Shown piece after piece: positions 33,328-42,759 of a stretch of DNA of 64,000 bases. The stretch lies in contig JAQQWL010000007.1 in assembly GCA_038363925.1 (NCBI GenBank), positions 124,001 to 188,000 of the forward strand. Reading direction: 5' to 3'. The DNA comes from Apiospora phragmitis. Its lineage: Eukaryota > Ascomycota > Sordariomycetes > Amphisphaeriales > Apiosporaceae. The position numbers and the translations under genes were made by a program. The first letter of the stretch is position 1; each line of letters begins with the position of its first letter. The notes under the pieces were generated by a model. That model saw only the letters and a list, made by a program, of their open reading frames with translations, did no database searches and was not told the origin of the DNA.

Positions 33328-35241
33328 TCACCGATAGAACACCGTCAAGTCCCCCGCCGGGGCCCGGAAACTTTTGAGCTTCTCCATGATCTCGGCGTCG
33401 GTCATGTTCTGCTCCGTGATGATCTGGTCGAAGCTGTGGCAGCCGTCGGTGTACCGCTGGAGCGGATCATCGTCCTTGCCATTGCCGTGACCTTTACCGT
33501 GGCTGCTGAGCCGTGCGCGCTCCCGCTCCGTCTCCTCGTCGCTCTCGTCATTACTATCGTTATCCTCTTCGTCGTCACTGTTATTGGCATCGTGAATATC
33601 CCACGTATGCAGCCGACGGCGACTGCCGCGCCGGCCTAACAGTTTATGCTGTTGCTGTTGCTGCTGCTGTCCTGGCCCTTGTCCCTTCTGCTGCTGCCCC
33701 TGTCCCTTACCGTGCTGCTGCTTCTGTTGTCGCGGCCGATGATGGTGCTGGCGCTGGCGCGGGTGCGCCTGCCCCGACGCGAGCAGGGCGAGGTACTGCT
33801 TCGAGACGACGTACTTGTGCACGCGGTAGAGCAGGCCCTTGATGACGCCGAACTGGACGAGGCGGCGCACGTCGACGAGGGCGAGCACGGGCAAGCCGGC
33901 GTCCTGGTGCAGCTTGATCCACTCCATGACGGAGCGGCCGGCACAGAAGGTCGTCATGAGCTTGACGAGCTGGTAGTTGGTGACGCGGCCGGCGGTGGTC
34001 GTCGTCGTGGTCGTCGTACTGGCGCTAGTAGAAGGAGCGGCGGAGGCGTTCGTGGGGGTGTTCGTGTTGGTAGTAGTAGTAGGGGTGCCGGTTTGGGGGG
34101 TGGAAGAGAATTGCTGCTGTGGCGTCGCCGACCCCAGTCCGGAGTGAGAAGAAGGAGGGGGCCCAGCGGTGGCAGGGTTTGCGGATGATGATGATGTAGT
34201 AGCACCAGCACCAGCACCAGCCCCGCCGCCCGGGAGCGCGCCGCCGATGCAGACGTATCCCGCGCACTCGTCGACCAGGCCGTCGCGGTTGGTGATGAAG
34301 TCGTGGATGCCCGGGCGGGGCGCGTAGCAGCTGGCGAAGAAGAACATGTCGAGCAGCAAAACGGTATCATAGTACAGCAGGTGCTGCAACGCCGTCTGGG
34401 TCAGCGGCAGCGAGACGTCGGCCAGCCAGGCGATGCGGCGCACGTCATTGACGCCGTCAACGTGCGGGATGATCTTCTGCAGGGTCAGGTCCCAGGTCGG
34501 GTCCACGATGTCGACGAGCTTCATCTTGGGCACGGGCACGTGCCAGCCGCGGACGGGGGCCGGGGCGGGGTGGTAGGGGAACAGCTTCATGTTGAGCGTG
34601 TTGGCCTCGTCTGGGTGGATTGTGAGCAATGCGCTTTGAAGCTCCAAGGGAAGGGCAATCAAAACTCCAAGATGAGGTTTTGTACAGGGGCAAAATACTT
34701 ACCAACGGGAATCATGCACTCGCCGTAGTTGTTCAGGTCCTCCTTGACGATCTCGAGCAGGCTCTCGATGGGCCGGCGCCCGTCGTCGAGCCTGCCCTCG
34801 GTGCGCAGGTAGCCGTTCTGGCGCTCCATCTCGGCGAAGGTGACGGCGAGGCGGCGCACGAGCTTCTCGTAGGGCAGGAAGTCGCAGTCGGACTCGACGA
34901 CGAGCCCGAAATTAAAAATGAACTCGTTGCGGTGGTAGCGCTCGTGCGGGATGGAGACGGGGTAGCCCAGGATGCTGTACTTGTTGTCCGGCGTGTTGAC
35001 GGTCAGGAAGCGGTTGAAGAAGGCCTTGCGCGGGATGATGTACTCCTGGATGATGTCGAAGTCCACCAGCGGCGGCTTCAGGTGCGGCCCGAACGTCGTG
35101 GCCACGATGCAGCCCGGCGGGGACTGGGCCACGATCTTGGTGCCTGTCCGGGGTTCATTAGATATGTTGTCCGAGTTGCATGGGCAGTGGAAACTCACCC
35201 TCTTGCGGCAGGAAGCGCGCGTAAAAGATTCCCTGGATCAT
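33328..35241 (-). CDS. npr2: Nitrogen permease regulator 2 (GATOR1/SEACIT subunit)
   Basis: Exons 35241-35199, 35143-34703 and 34610-33328 give 588 residues; introns are 55 and 92 nt with GTGAGT and GTAAGT donors and ACAG/CCAG acceptors. The start MIQGIFYARFLPQEGTKIVA and the following SPPGCIV and VDFDIIQEYIIPRKAFFNRF are hallmarks of the NPR2 longin-type domain. The second splice gives MIPVDEANTLNMKLFPYHP. VPKMKLVDIVDPTWDLTLQK, HVDGVNDVRRIAWLADVSLP and LLYYDTVLLLDMFFF follow. A Gly/Ala/Ser/Thr-rich insert and a Gln/His-rich insert interrupt the C-terminal region, which closes with HSFDQIITEQNMTDAEIMEK. The complex restrains TORC1 at the vacuole when amino acids are scarce. The frame is intact. 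Confidence 0.93.
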
Positions 35242-36016
35242 GGTTCCTTCTTTGTGGGAGGCGAAGACGGGTAGGTTTGGAGAAGAGGTGGCATTACTGG
35301 AGTAGCTCTATTAAATTCGAAATTCGAAATTCGAAATTCGAAATTCTCAAGTGCATTGTCCTGCAAACATCCTTCACACCAAGCCAGTGTTTTGTGCTAG
35401 CAGAAATCTGGTGTCATATCGGGCTGGAACTTAAGATAGTATAAGCGCCCCCAGGCCTTGAGAATTGAGGTGTTCACGGTGTTCAGCATGAGCATGAGCA
35501 TGTAGTTGAGCTGAGAGCTAAGTTGAGAGCTTTCCGGTCTGGATCGGCGCGGGACATCCACCAATCCATCATCCCGCCTTCGCCCCACCCTTTGGATCCT
35601 TGGTCTTTCAAAGAAAGGTACGTGAACGGGAAGCTAGAGCAGAGCCATCGCGAAACTCGTTACCTAGACGTTCCACTAGGGAACAAATAGCCAGTCTATC
35701 TTGCGACCAAAGGACTAAAGTCGCTCCAGCGAGATCATATTTACAGTTGATGTAGAGCGTTAGGCGGCCCTAGGTAAGTAGATGGGATAGAAACTCCTGG
35801 TAAAGTTAGATCTTATCAGATGTTTTCGATAAGGTACCCGGACAAATACAGCTTAGGTAGCGACAGCAGGTGTCAGGTTAGGTCAGCAGCTTCCCCATGC
35901 AGATTTACTTGTCGACTTTCATCTCATTAAATTCCCTTTTTCATTCATACCAAAACGCATTTCACACCCTTTTATCGTTCTGTTATCTTTTTGAAACTCC
36001 TTTAATAAATATCATC
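35242..36016. other. Divergent promoter region, npr2 / sfh5
   Basis: The 775-bp interval contains a perfect 7-bp repeat near the npr2 start and an AT-rich leader (35915-36016) before the sfh5 ATG. No gene is seen. Confidence 0.5.
35313..35346. repeat. AAATTCG tandem repeat
   Basis: Nearly five perfect copies of AAATTCG, each junction making the palindrome TTCGAA. It lies about 72 bp upstream of the npr2 start codon and so probably in its promoter or 5' UTR. Confidence 0.9.
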
Positions 36017-37039
36017 ATGGCTGATACCGAGACCAAACCGACTGAGCCCACTGCCGCCACGCCTGCAGCAGCCGACGTGTCCACCAAAACCGAGGCTCCC
36101 GTGGAAACGTCCACCAAGACGGAGACCGGAGCTGCTGCGGCCACGGAAGCCCCCGTCGCCGCGTCGTCCACCACGGAAGCCCCAAAAGAAGCAGCCGCAG
36201 CCGCAGACGCGGGCCCCCTCCAGGAGCTCTACGCCGCCGCCCGCGCCCAAGGCCACCCGGAGATCTGGGGCGTCGTCCTTTCGGACCCGGCGCGCCACGT
36301 GCCGAGCCAGGTCGTCTTCCAGAAGTACCTCAACGCCAACGACGGCGACGTAACCAAAGCCAAGGACCAGCTGATCAAGACGCTCGAGTGGCGCGCCCAG
36401 ACCAAACCCCTGGACACAGTCAAGGCGACGTGGTCCAAGGCCAAGTTCGACGCGCTGGGCTACGTCACGACCTACCGCAACGGCGACGGCGACGATGCGT
36501 CGTCGCTGGGCGCTGAGGACAAGGAGGTTTTTACCTGGAACGTCTATGGCAACGTCAAAGAGATGGACGTCACTTTCGGCGACCGCGACGAGTTCATCAA
36601 CTGGCGCGTAGCCCTCATGGAGCTCGCCATGCAAGAACTAGACCTCCCCTCGGCCACGCAGCCCATCACGCCCACCTGGGACCCCTACAAGATCTACCAG
36701 GTGCACGACTACAAGTCCTGCAGCTTCCTGCGGCAGAACCCGAAGGTCAAGGCCGCCGTCAGCGAGACGGTGAAAGTCTTCGGCCAGAACTACCCGGAGC
36801 TGCTAAAACAAAAGTTCTTCGTCAACGTGCCCGCCATCATGGGCTGGCTCTACGCCGTCGTCAAGGTCTTCGTCGCCGCCCGCACCGCCAGCAAGTTCCA
36901 CCCCATGGGCAACGGCGCCAACATGTCGGCCGAGTTCGCCGACAGCAAGGTCGCGAGCCTCGGCGAGAAGCTGCCCAAGGAGTACGGCGGCAAGGGCGAG
37001 GCACTCGCGGTCCAGGGCAAGCAGACTCTGCTCGGTTAG
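36017..37039 (+). CDS. sfh5: Phosphatidylinositol transfer protein SFH5 (CRAL-TRIO/SEC14)
   Basis: A single exon of 340 residues starting at 36017 after an AT-rich leader. Residues 1-65 are an Ala/Thr/Glu-rich disordered head. The CRAL-TRIO N-domain reads HPEIWGVVLSDPARHVPSQV and DQLIKTLEWRAQTKPLD. The lipid-binding domain contains VFTWNVYGNVKEMDVTFGDR, YKIYQVHDYKSCSFLRQNPK and YPELLKQKFFVNVPAIMGWL. The C-terminus is LGEKLPKEYGGKGEAL, the SEC14 signature end. SFH5 family members move phosphatidylinositol between the ER and plasma membrane, and yeast Sfh5 binds heme. The frame is intact. It is convergent with the PQ-loop gene, with 283 bp between stop codons. Confidence 0.93.
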   Translation: MADTETKPTEPTAATPAAADVSTKTEAPVETSTKTETGAAAATEAPVAASSTTEAPKEAAAAADAGPLQELYAAARAQGHPEIWGVVLSDPARHVPSQVVFQKYLNANDGDVTKAKDQLIKTLEWRAQTKPLDTVKATWSKAKFDALGYVTTYRNGDGDDASSLGAEDKEVFTWNVYGNVKEMDVTFGDRDEFINWRVALMELAMQELDLPSATQPITPTWDPYKIYQVHDYKSCSFLRQNPKVKAAVSETVKVFGQNYPELLKQKFFVNVPAIMGWLYAVVKVFVAARTASKFHPMGNGANMSAEFADSKVASLGEKLPKEYGGKGEALAVQGKQTLLG

Positions 37040-37322
37040 GCGAATGGAAGGTTCGCGTTATATTCCGTGGGATGTGGAATGAACGGATGAGGGAGGCAGC
37101 GAACCGGTGGTCTCGATCTCGTTTCTGTTCAGCGAACAAACGGAAAGACACAGCGGATCGGTCGTTTGGATTTTGTCTCTACCCGATTGTATTTGTATAA
37201 AGCCCAAGATTGAGATTGAACAACTAGTGATACCATAGCCAGCAGTTTGCTTTCTTCAAACTGCGCACATTAATGCAGATAATTTCTCCTCTTCCCACCC
37301 ATATACCGACAACGACGAGCCT

Positions 37323-38711
37323 TTAGCAACGTACATGTCCCGCGCCCCCAGCCTGCTGTTTCTCTGCAGACATTGCCCCTGCGTTCGATCGCTCACGTAA
37401 CGGTATCTCGTTGCTGTCGTCCGAACCGGCTTCTAGATCGGACGTCTCTCTGCTCAAGTCGTGCTTCTTTGCCATCTTCTTGGACTTGCGCTCGGCAAAC
37501 TTGAATGACTCGCCCTGCTCTTCGTACTTGGCGGCCAGCTCGTCAAAGGTCTTGCCTTGCGACTTGGCATCGCGGCGCACCTTGCGCGTTCGCAACAGCC
37601 AGATGAGGTGGGAAGTGAAGATACCCAGTTCGAGGGCAAAGCTGGTATTCACGTCAGATTTCTGGCTCTGCCTTGCGTGCGCGCTTCATCTAACGAAAAC
37701 AAATGACGACAAGGTCGGTAGGGAAGACACGTACCAGATGATGTATAAGACGCCGCCGAGGATGTCGAACGTGTTCTGGGCCACTAGCGCCATGAGGGAG
37801 AAAAAGGCACCGGAGCAATCCATGGTTAAGAAGACCCAGTTGATCCCTACGACGCGGCCCCTTCGCTTCCAGATCTCGGCGTAGGGTGGGACCAGACCGC
37901 CGGAAAGCAGGATGCTTGCGATGATGCCCATGACGATGGGTGGCGTCTCGTTCCCGCGTTCGTATATGACCTGTACCAATACAATCATCGTCAGCGTATG
38001 CGAGTCGCGAATCAGAAAAGACATAGTAGCATCTTTCTATGCGCGCCTGTGCCCAACATTTCCAGACTTACACGAAGTGTCAGGATCAGGGCCGCCTCAA
38101 TACCAGCGAAAGCAATGGTCACCACGACGCCCAGGACAGTCGCTTTCCATGTAGCCCATTTTCTGCCAGGGAGAGTTTCGTGTCAGCAACAGTCCCTGCT
38201 AGTCTGGGAGCGGGTGACGGGTGGGTTGCAACGTACTGGGAGTACATCAGAATCTGGGCCCAGGCCACGATCGACAGCACCCCGAAGCACTGGGGCTGCA
38301 CCTGGATGGGTATGTTGAAGTTTTGGATGATGGCGTAGACGCCGAACGGGACACCACCTGGCAGCATGTGTGTTATAGATCTTCGGCGGTCTTCAGACTG
38401 GGGAGGTCGTTCTCGTCGAATATGGGTACTCACATGCGGCCCAGAGGAACATCATGCTGGCTGGCAGCCCGTCCGTCTTCTTGGTTCGCCAGTTGGTCCA
38501 TATCTGCGGGATCAGCTGAATGCACCACAGAATGGTTCCGATGGTCTGTCCGCGTTCAGATACAAGTCAGCCATGGTTAAAGTGAAGTGAAGCGGCGCAG
38601 CTGTAGTTGTCTCTTGACTGGCCGAGTCACCTTCGCACACCCAGAACATGGCATGACATCACTTACACCGAGTACGTTAGCGGCGACGGGAATATCCGTT
38701 TGGGGAGCCAT
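37323..38711 (-). CDS. PQ-loop repeat membrane protein
   Basis: Six exons, 38711-38667, 38545-38434, 38357-38237, 38162-38072, 37970-37735 and 37641-37323, give 307 residues; all splice phases agree and donors are GTAAGT/GTGAGT/GTACGT/GTAAGT/GTACGT. The first repeat reads GTILWCIQLIPQIWTNWRTK, a clear PQ-loop motif. The second, LLSGGLVPPYAEIWKRRGRV, has Pro-Pro in place of Pro-Gln. Seven hydrophobic segments are seen. The tail is charged and ends with SDLEAGSDDSNEIPLRERS, which contains acidic and possible sorting signals. The superfamily includes vacuolar/lysosomal amino-acid and cystine exporters, so a vacuolar transporter is likely. The substrate is unknown. Confidence 0.88.
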
Positions 38712-40620
38712 CGTGACTCTTGGCCGCTGTAGGGCTGTCTAGGCACAGTCCAGTTTCCGAGAGTCGATTGCGAGTACCTAAGGTGGATAGGCTGGTCGAA
38801 GTGGCCGTGGCGAAACTTGGCTTGAGACGGGATTGCAATCTCCTCACCCGTCTGTACTAGAAGTGAAAGCAGTCGGTCAACCTGGACCTGGACCGAGAAG
38901 GAAAGCATGGCCCAACGTGACAATCTGGATCGTTGAGCACGTTTACATAAGCCACCCACTTAGACCCGGCATGGGGGGCAGCGGCGACCATGCTTCTTTG
39001 ACACCCATTGAATGTCGCTGTTGTTCAATCCACAGTCGCCAGTTCTTCGGGCAGTAACCGAGTGACCAACCGGTATTCCAGGATGCCAATGAAAACTCCA
39101 CAAAATGGCATGCTTCCGATGTTAGCGGGCGGGCGGTGCGATAGCGTCATCTCCGGGGTGCTCGATGCTACCATACGGCCCAGGAGTTGAGTCGAAGGTG
39201 CAGGTTGCGGACAACTGAAGATGACCCGAGAATATATTGTTCGGGATGCATGTGAATCTACCTCTTACCCCGAAAGGTCTTCATGAGGGTAAAAATCTTA
39301 GATATTTTGTCGACATGGCGCAAGGCGATGTCGGAATATCTTGGGTTATGCTTCGGTGATAAGACTCTGCCAATCAGATAAGGGCGACCCATCTGGGCGA
39401 GATCGTAAAGCCACTTTGTTGGTGTCCTTCATTTCTGATCTACTGCCTGCTGCAGTCTTGCAAGCAAATGCATTATGTTCTCATGGCTCAAAGCAAGTTT
39501 ATGATTTCCTTCCATAACGTGAAATCATGGATGAATAGCAAGAACTCTGCGAGGTCAGAAATTGGTGTCGTATTACGAACGTTGCAGCAGGAAGAAGCAA
39601 AGTTGAAAGCAGGTGGCCTTGACAGCGGTACGGGAATTGTCCCGCATGTGTAAAAGGGACTTAAGAATGCACCCACGTGTATGTGTCTGCAATGACCGAA
39701 CAGGTCTAGAATCTGTTTTATAATTGTCCTATTCTCTTTCTACTTATGAATGTAGGAACCAGTATCGTAGCTCCCGTGTAAATTGAACATCCAATCCCAC
39801 GATACGAAGGGTCTGGGTGTATTGTCTTGTTCTGTCGATATCCCTACTGCCTCGGCGTGCTTCGGGATTCCCGTCTGTTTTTGCCCCTCCAAGATAGAAA
39901 AGGTCCCCTACTGCTGGGCTTGTGCTTACTAATGCGGGGTGTTCTTTCGAGGGCTGGACCTGAAAAGGGAAATTTTCCAAGGCGGATTCCAAAGCGGCAC
40001 CGCCGCACCGCCTTAGCCATCGCCGTAGCAGGCTAGGCTGGTTTAAATAAACCATTGAACTACAGTACAGGATTCTGCCAACGTTGAGATACGGAATAAC
40101 GCCCCTTGGACTGTCCAATACACGTCTAAATCGAAATGAACGTTAACAGATTTTTCAACGCTTCAGATTTTCAACAGCTATTCAACCGTTGATTCCATAC
40201 CAAATACACGTCAAAGGGTTCGCCGGGCGTTTATTTCAGTGAATAGTTGTACTACGGTTGGTCTGAGCGTTGATTAGATCCAGCCTTTTCTGCTACGGCG
40301 TCGTCTCACTGCGAACTAGACACCATAAAGCCATTGTATAATAGAGTCCCGGATTGTTCCACCTGCCCCTGCTTACCTCATTCGCTGCATCCACTTGGGC
40401 ACTGGTTAGCTTATCTAGAAAATCTACAGCCTTCTCCGTACTTCAGTCCGATCACGCCCACCCCCTCTTTCCCTACCACCACCCAGTCAACACCGTCAAA
40501 CTGTTTTCCTCAACCTTCTTCCGTCGTTTCCCCCTTCGCGCCGGCGCCTCAGGAGTTTCCCTTGCTGCATTCGCTACCGCCGGATTCCAGAAGAACCAGA
40601 CCACCACCCAGATCAACAAG
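38712..40620. other. Divergent region upstream of the PQ-loop gene and thioredoxin reductase
   Basis: Mostly non-coding. The last 267 bp (40354-40620) form an ATG-less frame that is open and in phase with thioredoxin reductase. Other short frames (for example 39468-39653) have no recognisable content. Confidence 0.5.
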
Positions 40621-41770
40621 ATGCACAGCAAGGTCGTCATCATCGGCTTGGGGCCCGCCGCCCACACCGCCGCCGTCTACCTGGCCCGCGCCGAGCTGAA
40701 GCCTGTCCTGTACGAGGGTTTCATGGCCAACGGCATCGCCGCCGGTGGCCAGCTGACCACCACCACCGAGGTCGAGAACTTCCCCGGTTTCCCCAAGGGC
40801 ATCATGGGCCAAGAGTTGATGGTACGTCGCCCTCCTCGGGAGAGAGAGAGTTGCACAGAGTTATGGAGAGAAGGACAGAGAGTACTGACACCAATTGCCT
40901 CTCGCAGGACAACATGCGCGCGCAATCCGAGCGATTCGGCACCCAGATCATCTCCGAGACCATCGCCAAGCTCGACCTGTCCTCGCGCCCCTTCAAGTAC
41001 GAGACCGAGTGGGCGCCCGGCACCACGCACACGGCCGACTCCATCATCCTGGCCACGGGCGCCTCGGCGCGCCGCCTCGGCCTCCCGGGCGAGGAGAAGT
41101 ACTGGCAGAACGGCATCAGCGCCTGCGCCGTGTGCGACGGCGCCGTGCCCATCTTCCGCAACAAGCCGCTGGTCGTCATCGGCGGCGGCGACAGCGCCTG
41201 TGAGGAGGCCACCTTCCTGACCAAGTACGGCAGCCACGTCACCGTGCTCGTGCGCAAGGACCAGCTGCGCGCCAGCAACATCATGGCCCAGCGCCTCGTC
41301 AACCACCCCAAGGTCACGGTCCGCTTCAACAGCCAGGGCGTCGAGGTCAAGGGCGACGACAAGGGCCTCATGAGCCACATCGTCGTCAAGAACAATAAGA
41401 CGGGCGAGGAGGAGACCCTCGAGGCCAACGGCCTGTTCTACGCCATCGGCCACGAGCCCGCCACCACCCTCGTCAAGGGCCAGGTCGACATGGATGCCGA
41501 TGGCTACATCGTCACCAAGCCTGGCACCCCCTTGACCAATGTCGAGGGTGTCTTCGCGGCCGGCGATGTTCAGGATAAGCGCTACAAGCAGGCCATCACT
41601 AGTGCCGGTACGTTGGAAAAATCACTGTTCCCTCCCCCTAATATTTTCTTGACTGTACTAAACTAACTCGTCATTCTACAGGCTCCGGATGCATGGCCGC
41701 CCTCGATGCCGAGAAGTTCCTGGCGGAGATGGAGATCGATTCGCGCGAGGCGGTTACTGAGAACTTGTAA
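40621..41770 (+). CDS. trr1: Thioredoxin reductase
   Basis: Exons 40621-40821, 40908-41607 and 41682-41770 give 329 residues; introns are 86 and 74 nt (GTACGT and GTACGT donors, GCAG and ACAG acceptors). The FAD-binding motif [10 protein letters not shown] is at residues 9-18, followed by [20 protein letters not shown]. The redox-active CAVC is at about residues 140-143, the NADPH motif [10 protein letters not shown] follows, then [10 protein letters not shown] and the FAD-site [17 protein letters not shown]. The enzyme reduces thioredoxin with NADPH and is usually essential. Fungal orthologues include Neurospora cys-9. The first ATG of the frame is at 40621 (AAGATGC). The frame continues open upstream without an ATG, with presequence-like composition (see findings). 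Confidence 0.96.
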
Positions 41771-42247
41771 AAATGCGGTATAGAACGTTCATTCCATTTT
41801 GGCGTTGGCTACATCTAGACAGTACCCCTATAGACCGATATAAATCAGTAAAATTTCCACACAGGATAATCATAGCTTTTAGTTCAGTAAACTGTTTGGA
41901 ATTGCTTGCCGGTCTGTTCTCTAATTAGTCGGTGAGGTAATCTTTCGGCGTGGTTTGGCTTGCTCGTACGATGGCAATGATACCCTGCTGGACGCGCTCT
42001 TTTGCCTTTCCTCTGTAAGAACCCGCATACAGTTTGGGCCAACTCATAGCAGCGCTGCATATAGCAAACAAGGCAGAACCCTGTAGACACTACGGTCTCC
42101 AAGATCCATCGGTAGATAAAAGACGCCCCCGCACAGCGGAGTGGATGTTTCCTCTCTTCTTCCCTCCCAATCAACTTATCGTGACTTTCTCACCACTTTC
42201 AATACGACAACAGACATCCACACTCACCACCAGACAACCTAGCCAAG
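41771..42247. other. Intergenic between thioredoxin reductase and the small Ser/Tyr-rich gene
   Basis: Contains the 3' flank of trr1 and a CA/TC-rich leader (42170-42247) before the next ATG. No gene is seen. Confidence 0.45.
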
Positions 42248-42759
42248 ATGCCTAGCAACAACCAGAGCTATTCTTATAATTCCTCGGGCACCAACAGCCA
42301 GGTAAGTCCTAGGGCTGTGATCGCTTGTGAGGTGTTTGTACATATTCTTATCTGCTGGCCGAATACCACCCAGGGCAACCACTATTGCTCCCGCGACTAC
42401 GGTTGCTCGGCGGCCAACTCCAACTCGTACCACTACTCGAACACGTGAGTTATAAGTACCAAAAGCATTGTAGCTTGTTGATATATATGCTGACATAACG
42501 TGCGTCTTTGACCCCAGCGACGGCTCGTATTACTACAGGTAAGTCTGGACTGCCAACTAGTCGACGTAACACTATACCGCTGCTATGCGATGATGATGAT
42601 GATGATGATGAAGCTGACAAGGGGGGAAACCCAAACTTTTCGCACAGCAACCCCAATGGTTCGACTTACCACCAGAGCTCCAGCGGCTCTAGCACCTACA
42701 CTGCCCCCAGCGGTAACACCTACCAGTCCAGCGGCAGCAGCAGTGATGGTAAGAAGTAA
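42248..42759 (+). CDS. Small Ser/Asn/Tyr/Gly-rich protein of unknown function
   Basis: Four exons (42248-42301, 42374-42444, 42518-42538, 42648-42759) give only 85 residues; the third exon is 21 nt. Splice sites are good (GTAAGT, GTGAGT, GTAAGT; CAG each time) and each junction keeps the repetitive pattern. The product starts MPSNNQSYSYNSSGTNSQGN, carries HYCSRDYGCSAANSNSYHYS and DGSYYYS, and ends in Ser/Gly/Thr-rich repeats. The low-complexity, Tyr-rich character suggests a self-associating or stress-related small protein. Similar short proteins are, as far as I recall, common in ascomycetes, but no function is known. The third intron contains a GAT repeat. Confidence 0.75.
42589..42612. repeat. 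(GAT)n microsatellite within an intron
   Basis: About seven tandem GAT units inside the last intron of the small Ser/Tyr-rich gene, directly upstream of its likely branch site (AGCTGAC). Confidence 0.8.
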
